NCBI GenBank assembly: GCA_028673005.1
Contig: CM054118.1
Coordinates: 89,752,858 to 89,816,857, forward strand
Source of the DNA: Tanypteryx hageni
Lineage: Eukaryota > Arthropoda > Insecta > Odonata > Petaluridae
Reading direction: 5' to 3'
Length of the DNA: 64,000 nt
Below are positions 23,525-35,515 of the stretch, one piece after another (the stretch's first letter is position 1; every line of letters starts with the position of its first letter). A program made the translations under genes and the position numbers. The notes under the pieces are model-generated. The model was not told where the DNA came from, searched no databases, and worked only from the letters and a program-made list of their open reading frames with translations.

Positions 23525-23885
23525 TATGCATTCTTTGCACGAAGTGAGCGCACATAGGGGAGGCCATCTCTTTCTGTCCACATGTTTCAACTCATGAATC
23601 GCTGGCTGTATTTTGATGAAATTTGCTATTGGAGAATTTTTACTAAAATTTGTCGACCGATTCCAATTTTAGTTAAAATCAGACGATAATAACGACCACT
23701 TGACATGAAGACCTACATGTACTTTACAATGTACCTCTGTTTCAACTCAGGAATCGCTGGACATATTTTGATCAAATTTGGTATTGGGGAATTTTACTGA
23801 AATAGACTGATTCCAATTTTGGTTAAAATGGGACAATAATAACAACCACTTTACATCGAGACTTACATGAATTTTACAATGTACC
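23525..23885 (-). repeat. 140-bp tandem-unit repeat tail, copy 1
   Basis: About two tandem units containing CAACTCAGGAATCGCTGG, TTTTGATCAAATTTGGTATT and CGATTCCAATTTTGGTTAAA. On the minus strand it ends in GTGCGCTCACTTCGTGCAAAG. The same units and the same end occur on the plus strand at 56530-56950. Confidence 0.8.
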
Positions 23886-23889
23886 CTGC

Positions 23890-25361
23890 AAGCATCTCGT
23901 TAAATACTCATCTGAGCTAAAAATATTGAGAACAAAAGTTGGATAAAATAATTAAATACACATTTTTTTGTCAAATAAATTTTCCTGTAAAATGTAAGGT
24001 TTACGATTAATTTAAAGAAAAGGAAATTAACATATTTACGTAATTATAACAAAAGTTTATCTCTCGCGCATATTTGCTTGCGATTTTCAATCTTTTTTTG
24101 TTCATTCCAAGGTAATAATGGTGGAGATTGAAGTAATGCTGGGCTATGATGTAATATTTAGGTTCATGTTCAAGTTAACAGGATCAGGTATAACTTTGTG
24201 CCAAGGCATGGCTATGAGTGCTTTTAGTATAATTTTCAGCTCAGGGTACAATACTGTTAACAGCTCAAAATTGTTCACATTAAATGTTAAAATCACATAT
24301 TTTGGGACAATATTTCCATTCAAACGAAAACTGCTTTGGCAAAAATGTAATTGTCAAAACTCGAGCTCCGATTGTTGCCTCAAGGCCATCTCTTACCTCA
24401 AAATTTGTTTAATTTTTTGTTTAATGTTTGTTTTGTTTAATTTGTTTTGGTGGGTAATATACTAGTTTGGTAATATTCTTACAAAAAGAGTGAGGTAAAA
24501 GGTTTCTTTTAGTCTCAGTTATCCTTTGGTTATTATGGAAGGAAGAAGCATTTCCCGCTCCTGTAATAGGAAATGCATAGTGCCCAGACACTTTTGCAAA
24601 ATTATACCCCGACTGAAAAGGAAAGTAAAGCACAAAGACCATGCCATGAGTGTAAAAACACTGAACTGAGGCCAAGAAAAATGGAAAGAAATGAGATATT
24701 GGTGTAAAGACTGCAATTAGGTATTGTTTTCTAAATTGTTTTTACGATTATCACACATTAAAAATTTATTAAACATATGCGAAAATGTATTTGCTTTTAT
24801 TTAATTTTACTTTTTATTTCATTTTATAATCAGTAAAATTCATTCTGCCTATCCTTTTTGCCACACGGGAACGTACTCAAGACAAAGAAACATTTTTCAA
24901 TTCCAAATAAATAAAAGGATTTATACACTATCATTTTCTCACAATAGTTCAGAAAATCTTAAATAAATAAACATTTATGCCGTTTTGGAAATGTGATGAG
25001 CTGTAATTGTAGTTTAATTCCTTTCTCCAAGAGGCAGAGCTGTCGCTTCTCTGCAGCCAATCGCAATGCTTAGTGTAACAACTAATCAAAATTCTCCAAG
25101 TGGAACAAAAACTGAATACTATTATACCAGGTTACACACGCTATTAATTCATTTATGGCATAGTAGTTGATCCTTTCTTTGTTTTATCTTCGCCACTCCA
25201 CTCCACTCATTAGTAATATTTCATAGAACTCATGAGAGTTCAAAGTTTCGAACAGTTTGCACATCTCTAATGATAACACTTGAAATGATATTTCCAAAGA
25301 AATATGTTAAATAATTTAAAATTCTACACTTGGGTTTGCATTGGATTTATAATTTACTTAC
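23890..25361. other. WDFY3 intron, no gene seen
   Basis: AT-rich. A 115-codon reading frame at 24118-24465 is hydrophobic and low in complexity, with no recognisable domain. I regard it as chance. Confidence 0.5.
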
Positions 25362-25596
25362 TTGTAAATATCCACATTGCCTTCATAGAAAAGATGATGG
25401 AAGACATTAACAGCCGCAGATGCAGCTGCACCAGTCTGTTTACAGCCAAATACTAAATCAATCCAGTGATGCAGATTTTGAGACACATAGTCGCACTCAA
25501 GAGCAAGTCTGTGGGTTCGTATGAATTCCCCTGGATCTCCTTTAGCCCATGGAGGTAGAACAACATCACCAAGCTGCACTCCACTTTGCTTGCATC
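25362..25596 (-). CDS. WDFY3: WDFY3 exon e: BEACH domain C-terminal part
   Basis: 235-bp exon (2 leading bases, 77 codons, 2 trailing bases). The protein reads (G)CKQSGVQLGDVVLPPWAK through HRLALECDYVSQNLHHWIDL and VFGCKQTG to NVFHHLFYEGNVDIY(N). The L-P-P-W-A-x-G-x-P-x-E-F-I and L-E-x-x-x-V-S-x-x-L-H-x-W-I-D-L-(I/V)-F-G motifs are standard BEACH elements. Acceptor aatgtag/GA; donor AA/gtaagt. The split Asn codon is completed by the first base of exon f. Confidence 0.96.
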
Positions 25597-26455
25597 CTAC
25601 ATTTTTAAGAAAGTACACCACCAAACAATATAGATTAGTGCATACAACTCTGACTTTAGAAGGGCTTTATTTATCAAAGAAAATGCAAATTGTAAATGCA
25701 TATCTCATACAAGATAGACTTATTTTTCAGTCAAAAATTTATAATATTGCCTGCAATACTTACCTACACAAAAAAATAATATGCCACTAAAATATAATTT
25801 CCCAAAAGTAGGACATATATAACCTTAGTTTAGTCACATTAAAGATGTATCCTAGAACTATTGCTGATTCATTACATTACCAATCAGAAGCAGCATTATT
25901 TCAACAAGATAAATTTAAAGATAACACAGTGTGGGGCCCCATATCCAGAATCCCGAAATCCGAAAGAACCCCAAAACGGAAGGTTGCCATGGTCGCAGAA
26001 GCAAATGCTTTGTTCAGCTACCAAAAGATGGTGCTAGTGGCAGCTTGGTCTATGATCTAACTGGAATAAAATGCAGTTCTCATTGCGTTATGCGGACAGC
26101 CGCACCTTTTGGGACAAATTATGGTTTAATGCAAAAAACAAAGGAGCTATGATTTCGATTATTTTTTTGTTTATCTTTTACTAGCACAACATTACTGTTG
26201 CATGAATAACAAATTTATTGCTGCGATAATGAAAGGCAGTTTCATTGTCGCGCCTCTTAGCTTAACACGAATAACTTAAGAATAAAAGTACGATTTTCAA
26301 GACCTTTCCATTGTTCTCTGTCTTTTATTTGTACTGCACAACATAACCATGTCGTGTTGATTATTTACCATAAATAGCATATGTGGGGGTGGGTTGTAAT
26401 TGCAAAATGTGCGAGTTTTCAAAATATGTATTCCGATGAGTGGTAAATACAGATA

Positions 26456-27632
26456 CACCACCTTTTTGAACTTTGCATATAATTGGTTCCGGAAAACTGA
26501 CGCGAAATGCAAATTCGCGAAGTGCAAGTCCTATTTTCCCATAAGATGCCATGTTATTACGAGAGAGTGGTTCCCAGCCAACCTAAAAATTCACTTTTCT
26601 ATCATAAATATTGTGGTTTAACAGAAAATAAAAGAAAGCAACCACAAATGAAAAACCTAGCTTTCAAAAGTGAAGAAAATACTTTTAATTACCTTTAAAA
26701 CACATAACAGCAAATGAAAATCCAACATAACAAAGCGATTACTCTTTTTTCCGTACTTGTACAGTTTACCCCTAACATAATTTCCCATGGAATTTTCGAT
26801 CTTCTTTTGTTCATTCTAAAATGGTTTAATTAAAATTGAACTACTGAAATGGAATGTTGAGTATGTCATGCACAAATGTTTTCCTGGATTCTGCAACAAA
26901 CATTTCCAAGCCGCAAAAAAACACTAGCATTAAAAAGTGGTTACATTACTTTTACTAATTACATTAGAAATGCATAAGAGAAAATCAAAACCTAGCGTAA
27001 TAAAGTTATAACATTGTAATCGCATTCAAAATAAGCGGCAGAAAATCTTACGTTACAAGATAATAGCAATAGAGAAAAACATTAAAAATTCATTATAAAC
27101 AATGAAAACCTAACAAAACAACAGTTCCTTAAATTACATTCAAAATACAAGATAATGGCATTAAATCATTAAATATTTCAGTCAAAAACCAGCAACCTCA
27201 TATGCGAAGAATGAATATTTTCAATGTCATACTTGTAAAAGTTGTGAAAAACTAAATGTGCAGGACACTTATCCATTAGCCAATAATTTCTAATTTGGCC
27301 ACTAGATGCCAGCAACTTCGACTGTTATCGAAAATAGTGCCGTTGGCAGTTAGTTTTAAACTGAGCTGCAAAAGAATTAAGTCGATGGTTATCGCGTTTG
27401 CTAATAACGAGTATTATAAATATAATATAATAATAATGTCCTTTTCGAGGGTGCTAAAGTTTAAAATGACCTTAGAAACAAAAAAGTATAGGGAGTTCAC
27501 GCTTATTGGCATCGTAAACGCATGACACAAAATGCAAGTAATATGCGCGAAACACAAATAATGGCCATAAAAAATTTTGTCGCAAAGTCCAAATTCGCGA
27601 ATCGCAAGCATGCGAAGTTCAAAAAGGTGGTG
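26456..27632. mobile_element. TA-flanked DNA transposon, 1.18 kb, non-autonomous
   Basis: Left CACCACCTTTTTGAACTTTG, right CGAAGTTCAAAAAGGTGGTG, each next to TA (26454-26455 and 27633-27634). Just inside, both ends carry CAAATTCGCGAAnnGCAAG-type repeats in opposite directions. No transposase is recognisable. The TA target and end style suggest the Tc1/mariner-pogo superfamily. Confidence 0.8.
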
Positions 27633-27639
27633 TATTAGC

Positions 27640-30500
27640 ATAATCTTATGATTTAGAAACTTTGTTGATGTGTGTGCAGTGACTCCATTGTTTATGGGCA
27701 AATACACTAGCACAATAATAAAAGCATCTTTCATTACATTGCGAAACATCTGGTAGAGTTCCTTTGGTACTTAAGATAATAATCATACACTCTCAGCATC
27801 AATAATCACAATAAACTAACCCAGCTAGTTAGGATAAACAAAGTGATCACACAAAAACATATTTCTTTCGTGAAAAATGAACTGATTGAAACCTTTCCAG
27901 TCTGAATTTGAATGCCCAATATCCCCATTTCTGAACCTTTTAATTCTCTACAAAACAACTAAGACATTACTTTACAAAACTGACAATAAATAAGTTACCC
28001 CAAATCTTACAACTGAAATGACAGATTGTGTAGAGAAAAAAGGGCTCTGCAAAAGGTAATGCATCACAATGTATAAGACGAAGTCATCATGCACTTAAGT
28101 TTAAATAAGTACATACTACCAATAAAGGGTCTCTACATGTGCGATGTGTGCGGTGCACTCCGACAGCTTAATTAATACAACTGCCAAGTTCACATTTAGA
28201 TATACAAGTCTCAAAGCAATTATATATGTTTTAGATCATCCCTATTTATTTTACCAATTAAGTTTATCTAAAACATTATATTTAACTGTTATCACGCCAT
28301 TATATTTTCTGTAAATGTTGCCAGATACAGACTTAATCATGGCATGAAATGGTACATGATATGATGTGGCCCTTCCTAAATGCCTTGGTGAACCTAAAAT
28401 ACTATTTTCCTGAAAAATCTTCTAAAAAACAAGGGTGAATCTTTTTGGTAAAAGGCAAGAACGAACATGAATACAACTGGATTAACAGATGGACCCTTAC
28501 ATTGGAAATGAAACATGCCTGAAAAGCTTAAAGGTGCCATATATTCTAATCAACATCTTGGATTATTAGAGCCATAACTCCTTCCACACTGAACACGATC
28601 ACAAGGAAGGAGGGAAACCCAGTGCCGGCATTAGCCTACTCTTAATGCAGAGCACCAAGGAGGCCAACGGCTTAACATCTTTTCCGAAGGACAGAATGCT
28701 GACTATGCATGGTCTCCTCAAACCACACAAACAGGGGGCCGGGTGACCTTCGGAAAAATCCTACTTTTGCAGGATTCATGCCCACTGCCCTTTCAAGCAG
28801 CAGACAAATAGCAACCAGCATTCCAATCACTACACGTCCGGCACCCCCATCATATTATGCCTTCACTCTAATGTATATTGAAAATATGTAATAAATTCAT
28901 GTACAAAAAATAACATAAAGCAAGTTTATTCTTTTAGCCTTACATACATCCAAGTACTGAGTTCATATCTCAATTCTAACTAATTTTAATGTTAAACTTT
29001 AGAAAGGCCTGCTCACAAGGATTCATCTCTTCCCATGTTATTCAAATGTAGAAAAGATAGGTTCTTGGAATCAAACCCATGAGATCAATGTAAATGGTGA
29101 GCATTATAAAAATTAAAGATCACGTTGGCAAGTAATACCAGAAACTTTGATAAAAGAAATGGATAGCTTTTGAGCTATAACCATATTTGTATTCTCCTAT
29201 TTAATCCCATATAACACACAGACAGTGTTTTTAATATAATACATAACAGGTATGGAGAAAGTCATGTGGTGGCCACATCAGATTTTTTAAAATGAATGAA
29301 GTCACAATAAATTTAAAACTGATCTAATCTAATAAACATAAAGCATGTCAGTGAAATTTGTGAATATGGATAAAATGTATAACTTATTCCAAAATGTAAC
29401 TTGCATTGAAAAAAACTGCACCCAAAGCTAATATCAGTGCACTTTTAATCCTTCAGCGATGGGCTAGATGTAAATACCACTCTGCCTTACAGACGGCAGG
29501 TATTTAATTGAAATGGACAATTTTGATGTAGTTCATTATAAAAATTCATAAAGGTTTACCTAATAACCGGATTTACATGAAATTTTTGGAATATTTAAGT
29601 TATAGTACGTTTATTATACCATATGTTTCATATAATTCTCTTGCAATAAGATTGTGTATTATCACATGAAGAAAAGTAAAAGTTTCTTCCACACAAATGT
29701 TTAACACTTACTCACTGCTTTATGTGCTAGATTTGTTCCCATCCATTCAAATGACACACTAGAGTTCTCTGTATATAGTAGCAAGTCTCTGTATATAGCA
29801 GCAAGTCCTCCATTCTCTTAACAATGCAGTTGTTGAGAGCCTCTTTCCACTTTCTTTATCTCTTCCAAACACAGACGTGGCACTCAAGAACTGTTTATGA
29901 ATAACATCACATGGATGCTATTCATAAATATAAGAGTGAATCATCTCTAGCTGTCCCCCATTCCCTTTCTTCTCATGGTGCCTTAGCAACCTTGACCACT
30001 ACTAATTCTTATTGAATGCGAACACTCGCCTTGTGTTCTGTATCTTTGATCGTATTCTTTCTGAAGACAAGATTTTCTGATGAAAAGTATTGACTTTCTT
30101 CAAATTATTTCCTTACATAAAGAATGAGTTCTGAGTGATTTAGAAACAAATAAATCTTTGGAAACTGATAGAGATTAAGGATGAAAAAATAGTGCAAATC
30201 ATTTGTACTCGCAACAACCAGCAGAGGAGACGTTGTCACAGCAGATGGAATTTAGTTTTGGGTAGTAAAACGTTTAGAAAAATATTGTATTCAACATCTT
30301 CTTTAGGTGAAAACCTTTATATATAATAATGTGAAAGCCAATCGAAAAAAAATTAAAAACTTATCTCTATATAGCAAATTAAAAGCAGCGTGGCATGGGT
30401 CTGTACCATGCACAGAGGCCGGCGATACAGTAAGAAACCGAGGCCCGTACCATGCACACAGGCCATCACTGAAGGGTTAAAGCATGAAGATAGAACATTT
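27640..30500. other. WDFY3 intron, mostly unassigned
   Basis: No exon and no paired termini. It contains an unusual GC-richer block at 28571-28860 and a short tandem duplication at 29767-29806 (two copies of CTCTGTATATAGYAGCAAGT). Confidence 0.5.
28571..28860. other. GC-richer block of unknown origin
   Basis: Clearly GC-richer than its AT-rich surroundings, with phrases AGGAGGCCAACGGCTTAACA and GGGCCGGGTGACCTTCGG. A 60-codon plus frame exists at 28709-28891 but no domain is recognised. It could be a decayed repeat or a foreign remnant. Confidence 0.35.
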
Positions 30501-30515
30501 CTAACTTTAAAATTA

Positions 30516-30612
30516 TTGAACAAATAAAATGAAAACTTTGTATTTTTCACAGCTTTTAATATTTCACTATGACCCTAGGTTTCGATGTGATACATCATCT
30601 TAAGATAAAGAA
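30516..30612 (-). repeat. Penelope-like element tail, inverted copy
   Basis: Minus strand: AAGATGATGTATCACATCGA then AACCTAGGGTCATAGTGAAA and ACAAAGTTTTCATTTTATTT. The same tail occurs on the plus strand at 32161-32262 and 35613-35719. It lies immediately before, and opposite to, the GIY-YIG fragment, as is common for Penelope insertions with inverted partial copies. Confidence 0.72.
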
Positions 30613-30617
30613 ATATA

Positions 30618-31050
30618 TAGGAAATATATTGGACAAACAGGCAGAAATTTTAAAACAAGAGTGAGTGAACATAAACTTCAGAATGAAGGATGATTGATCG
30701 CACTTTGTCAAACAACTTTTGGAAAAAACCACAGAAGCTTCTTTTCTGTGTTACATGTGATAAGCGAAGGCCTAAGATTGGAGTCCATAGAACAATTGGA
30801 GATCATACTGTGTGCTTCCCAAAAAGACCACCCTATCTTAAATGAGCAGGTTTTCCTTACTCATTCCCCACTGCTTGCCATCCCCCACCTTCCCTCTCCA
30901 ACTACAGACCCTAACTGGCATCTCCCATTGACACCCCCACATAAGCTAATACTTTCCCCTCTGACGGCTACTGATACTTTGAAGCCCCTTCTCCTCACTA
31001 CACTCTTTACCCCTTTCCTAACCTTCTCCCTCCCCTCATAGACCACATAT
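30618..31050 (+). pseudogene. Penelope-like element, GIY-YIG endonuclease fragment
   Basis: Plus strand: KYIGQTGRNFKTRVSEHKLQ, then after a stop/frameshift FGKNHRSFFSVLHVISEGLR and LESIEQLEIILCASQKDHPI LNEQ. Y-I-G-Q-T-G-R-x-(F/L)-x-x-R-x-x-E-H is the GIY-YIG nuclease signature of Penelope-like retroelements. A pyrimidine-rich 3' UTR follows (30855-31045). The reverse transcriptase is absent: the copy is 5'-truncated. Confidence 0.8.
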
Positions 31051-31052
31051 AG

Positions 31053-32149
31053 CAGACATGGCCAAAGTGCGGCTCATTTGTACCCAATGTGCGGCTTGCA
31101 GGAGAATGTTATCCATTTTTTCCCTGAATCAATTTTATCTTAATCTCCCGAAGGCATCTAACAATAATAAAAGGCTACTTCTGTTCCATGGTCCCTTTGT
31201 GTCTCCGTCATGCTATAAAAATGCGAATAATTCGATAATGGAATGGGATACATTTTTTATGTTTGGCAGGAATGATCGATTCACATATTGTAAGATGATG
31301 ACAAAAAGAAATCTAGAAAAAAGTCCTAGGTTTGACTCCGAGGTAAGCATTTCCATTTCCCATATGATAACATGTAAAAATCGACTTTTTGATTTGCAGG
31401 CTTTTATTCTTTTTGAGATCTAAATAAGTAAGAATTAACCTATGATCTTCGGATCTAGCTCATTTTAAAGAAAAATCTATGAAGTTTCTTATTCTGTTCA
31501 TCTTTTCCGGACTACAGTTCAAAATTTCTCACCTTAAACATTTAATTCACATATTTTGGGGAAATCTTGGCATTTAATTGGGATGTAGCCTTGCCAACCA
31601 ATTACATTGTTAAACCTTGAAATCCTATTGTTATTTCAATCCTTATGGGTGAAAGCGTGCTTTGAATGCTCTTACAATTAGTATGAGAGAGAGAAGGAGA
31701 AGGAAATTCTTTTCATAGCAACCAATGTAAACAACATTCGTTACGTTATTTATGAGAAGGAATACATTTGAACGTAGAACATTAATAATTCGCATATTAA
31801 AATTAGGTACTTAGAATCATCGTAGGAGTTCGAGACTTGAAACAATGAACACCTAAAAGAACAAAAGTTTGTTTTCTTGCCATCCAAAAAAAGTCAAGGT
31901 ATATCTGTTCATTTTTTATTTCACAGAAAACTTTCCCATTGAATTTCAACGTGCATCTCCCTAGTGTTTAAATAATCTGTGCAACTTATTATCGAAGTTG
32001 TTAAAGAATAAACAAGTTTTTTGCTAATTTCTTTCCTTAGTTTTCCTTGTGTTGCATTTTCAATCTATTATCACAGTTCTTGCTTGAGTGTGGCTCTTAA
32101 TATTTTAGAGGATGCTATGTGCAGCTTGTAGACTACAATGCCACCCCTG
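31053..32149. mobile_element. Non-autonomous hAT element inserted in the Penelope copy
   Basis: Left end CAGACATGGCCAAAGTGCGG, right end inverse CAGGGGTGGCATTGTAGTCT. The flanking octamers ACATATAG and ATACATAG agree at six of eight positions, fitting a decayed 8-bp hAT target duplication. The interior has no transposase but includes a member of the dispersed 31275/47640 repeat family. Confidence 0.7.
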
Positions 32150-32157
32150 ATACATAG

Positions 32158-32265
32158 TTCTCAGAAACCTCATTTCTTTACCTAAAGATCACATCGAAGC
32201 CCAAGTCATAGTGAAATATTAAAATTGTGGAAAATACAAAGTTTTCATTTTATTTGCTCATCATG
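32158..32265 (+). repeat. Penelope-like element tail (3' end)
   Basis: AACCTCATTTCTTTACCTAA, then AGATCACATCGAAGCCCAAG and ACAAAGTTTTCATTTTATTT. It continues the Penelope copy begun at 30618 after the hAT insertion. It ends about 65 bp from the donor of exon d. Confidence 0.72.
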
Positions 32266-32305
32266 GAACAGTTCCATAAGGTTACGCCCACTATCATGAA
32301 TTTTA

Positions 32306-32482
<177 letters not shown>

Positions 32483-32629
32483 CTAATAAACCAAAGAAGC
32501 ACAAGAAACATATAAATATAAAAGATAAGCAAAGAAAAGATTAGATGGAAAATTCATCTGATAGTGTTTCTTAATTCATTTGAATTCCTAAAAATGCAAG
32601 CTCCCAATTTGATACTTAAGGTGAGAGCG

Positions 32630-32810
32630 CAAATAATGTCAGTAAAAAATTTAGATATCTAAAATTTATTGGACATAATAACAGTTTGAGTAATCAGTTT
32701 GAGAAGTTTGAAATACAGATCAGAAATGTAATCAGACAAGCAAATGGAAAAGCAACATTTCATTCATAGACTACACCAATTCATAGACCCACCAATCATC
32801 ACTTGAACTC
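32630..32810 (+). pseudogene. LINE RT thumb-region fragment
   Basis: Plus strand: LKFIGHNNSLSNQFEKFEIQ and IRNVIRQANGKATFHS. This resembles the segment after YADD in RTE-type elements (F-K-Y-L-G-x-x-I...F-E-x-E-I-x-x-R-I-x-x-A). Short and decayed; it lies between exon d and the inverted WDFY3 exons. Confidence 0.5.
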
Positions 32811-33137
32811 AAAGACATTAACTTTCAGTGGATTTTACCTTCACTCTTATGATAATCATAATCAAAAGAAAAATCATTAAAAGTCATTGGTGTTAATGGA
32901 ACCCTTTCACTGCATTAACTAATAACTAACACATAGACATGAAAAAATGAAGGCCACATTTGGTAATTTTTGCATTAATTTTACTCAATGCTTGTTTTCT
33001 TTTTCATATCCTATGCATAATTAAGAAAGGCTAATATATGGAGAATGTTTTTGGTCAGATTTATCCTAAAATATAGCAATCCAAATCTTTGTCTGGAATT
33101 TTGAATCCCTTTTTACTAAAAATCTTTTTTGACACAG

Positions 33138-33258
33138 ACTTGACAAGTGGATGCTAGATATGACAGAGGGGCCATGCCGAATGCGGAAAAAGTTGATGAG
33201 GAATGATCTCTTTTATATCCATTATCCTTATCGTCCGGAGCTAGAATATGGCAGTAAT
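33138..33258 (+). CDS. WDFY3: WDFY3 exon on the opposite strand (pre-PH segment, part 1)
   Basis: Plus-strand exon-like block of 121 bp: acceptor ttttgacacag/A, then 40 open codons LDKWMLDMTEGPCRMRKKLM, RNDLFYIHYPYRPELEYGSN, then donor gtaagt (33259). The K-W-M-L-D-M-T-E-G-P-C-R-M-R-K-K string is the family's highly conserved segment N-terminal to the PH domain. It should lie upstream of exon a on the minus strand, beyond 63 kb. Instead it sits inverted in the intron between exons c and d. No stop or frameshift is visible. It could be an assembly inversion, a genomic rearrangement or a partial inverted duplication. Confidence 0.9.
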
Positions 33259-33461
33259 GTAAGTCTCATTCGTTGGAATTTGTTACGTTATGCTTGATGA
33301 GGAATTTTCTTGGATGATAAGCATCATATGATGCAAATGAATTTATGATAAGTTCTTTTGGTAATATGTAACTTAAAATTTTCAACTGAAATATCAACAC
33401 TATACGGTTTACTTAGGCCCTTGGATAAATGATGCTCATAGTCACTTTTGTGTTTTTTCAG

Positions 33462-33672
33462 AGAGCCCTGAAGTACAAAGTGGCTACAAGTTATGACAGC
33501 AAAGAATTTTATCAGAAGTACCGCCCCCATGCTCTCTTTGATCGTTGTGATAGAAGTGATGTGATCATTGCAGACTCATTCCCCTCTCCCCAAACAGCAT
33601 TGGATGATCATCAAACACAATCTTTCTGTGATTCTCATCTGGTGGAAATAAGTGAAGATTTTAGGGAAATAG
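33462..33672 (+). CDS. WDFY3: WDFY3 exon on the opposite strand (pre-PH segment, part 2)
   Basis: 211-bp plus-strand block following the previous one after a 203-bp intron. Acceptor tttttcag/AGA, 70 open codons plus one base, donor ATAG/gtatgt. Protein begins RALKYKVATSYDSKEFYQKY and continues through HALFDRCDRSDVIIADSFPS to EISEDFREIG. The (K/R)-Y-(K/R)-x-A-(T/V)-S-Y-D-S-K-E-(F/Y)-Y motif follows the MTEGPCRMRKK segment in WDFY3. Phases fit the preceding exon (0 then 1). The next expected exon, carrying the start of the PH domain, was not found on either strand in the window. Confidence 0.9.
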
Positions 33673-34261
33673 GTATGTATTTATAATTTGAATCTACATG
33701 TATCAAGTATAATAATCTGTAGTTGAATGCAAGCTAAGTACTGTTTGGTTGGAATGGTGATCAAAAAGATATTTCTACTACAGCATGAATTGATACTATC
33801 TAATGAAATTGATGAGGAAATTGCTCACACAGTAAAAGCCTGTTCAACTGGGACCTATGATGGCCTCGGTCATATCAGTCAAGTTAATTTTTGCAATGCA
33901 AGGCAAAGAAGTAAAATTAATGAGTGCTAAATGCATAGCATAAATTAGGTTTACTGCAAAACTTTTTCTTACCTATTTATTTCTATGCTAGCCCAAATAG
34001 CCACCATATTATGAATTAAAGATATTTTAACAAATTATATTGTCATTATACAGACATAATTTTAAAAGTAAACAAAAATAACTAGCATACTAGTAGTATG
34101 TTCATTGCAGCTACAATTACAATTAATTTGTAGTTAGAATTTACCAAGTAGTAGTCGAAGAAAAGCAACGAAGTACCTGAGGAAGATTCTATTAGATTGG
34201 AAGAATTTATAGTATGAGGGGCAGTGGTGGAACTATAAACTTTTGCTCCCATTCCCCTGGT

Positions 34262-34396
34262 TCTACAGCAATTCGCTGCATGGCAATTCATCGCACGGCA
34301 ATTTGTAGCATGTCAAATTCGTCACATGTCAAATTTGTTGCAAGGCAAATTCGTCGCATGGCAAAGTTGTTGCATGGCAATTCATTGCAAGTTCAG
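34262..34396 (+). repeat. Minisatellite, 16-17-bp units (GCATGGCAATTCGTC type)
   Basis: Seven to eight imperfect units of the form GCATGGCAAATTCGTC. The reverse complement type (TTGTGACAAATTTGCC) forms another array at 35432-35515, and a third, looser array is at 47145-47250. Confidence 0.8.
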
Positions 34397-35431
34397 GAAC
34401 CGTTGAGAAAATACAAAATATTTTTCTGTTACTTTCAATGTCAGGATCCCGAGTCGCACATTGGCAGTGAAATGTCCCGCCATCCAATATGCAGCTAAAG
34501 ATTCGTCTGACTTCTAACGTTATCTTATAGTAAATTTTATGCTGTATCTAATTATGCATTTATAAACATTCTGAAAAATTGGCAAATACCTTAAAAGTTT
34601 TAAAAAATTTTAAATGTCTTTCTTTGTATTCTGCATATATTTTCCTTCCTATACATACAATGTCATCTTTTGTCTTCTATTGAATAAAAAGGGACAATTT
34701 TTTTACATGACTTCTATAATGATTCTGAATAACAACAAAGTAATGCCAGAATAAATAAAAATTATGAACTGCCTTTTAAAAAAATAACAATTGTAACATT
34801 TATCTAAAATTTTCAGTCAAGACATAAAAAAGTTGAATGTGGGAAACCTTTTCCCTAATTGGTTTAGAAGGGTAGTTGCAGCAAATGAAATGTTTAGAAT
34901 AGTTTACCTTTATATTTTAAGAAGGTTGCATGCCAATAACTTCAATAGTTTTCACAAAATTGATTAGTATATTAAAGTGCGAGCATGCGCTGGGTTCCTG
35001 CGAAATCACAATCTTCTACATAGATGGGAAGTTTGTTAAAACGTATAGAAAGCATCACACACAAAGTGACAAGAGGAATAAACCTTTTATTATTATTATC
35101 CTGATCAGATAAGATACAAATATTTCATCAATTAAATTTTCCTAAATTTTTATTAGGATAATTGTTATGAATAATCTGCACAGGAGTTCTATAATTTATT
35201 CAGAAATTATGATTCCCATACACTAAATATGGTGTATTGCAGGATTAATGAAGAAAAGGATATCCCATTACCTTACCCGATTAGTTAAAATGACAGATTT
35301 TGTGTAAAATATTCACCCACTGCCATATACCAACCATCACGCCTAGCAATTTTAATACACAAAGAGTAGATGATCAAATTCCCTCGACGACTTCTGAAAA
35401 TATAAATATTTTATTTCCTCAACAATTCCTG

Positions 35432-35515
35432 AATTTGCGACGAATTTGTCTTGTGACAAATTTGCCATGTGATGAATTTCCGTTGTGACAAATTTGCCTT
35501 GTGACAAATTTGCAG
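35432..35515 (-). repeat. Minisatellite, inverse of the 34262 array
   Basis: Units such as TTGTGACAAATTTGCC and ATGTGATGAATTTCCG. Together with 34262-34396 it makes an inverted pair about 1 kb apart, like the ends of one element, just right of the inverted WDFY3 exons. 34400-35430 shows no gene. Confidence 0.75.

Noticed and set aside
24118..24465. 115-codon plus-strand frame with a hydrophobic end
   Set aside because: No recognisable motif, biased AT-rich codons, and no splice or promoter context.
34262..34396. CRISPR-like array
   Set aside because: Units are 16-17 bp, imperfect and contiguous without spacers, in a eukaryotic intron. It is a minisatellite.
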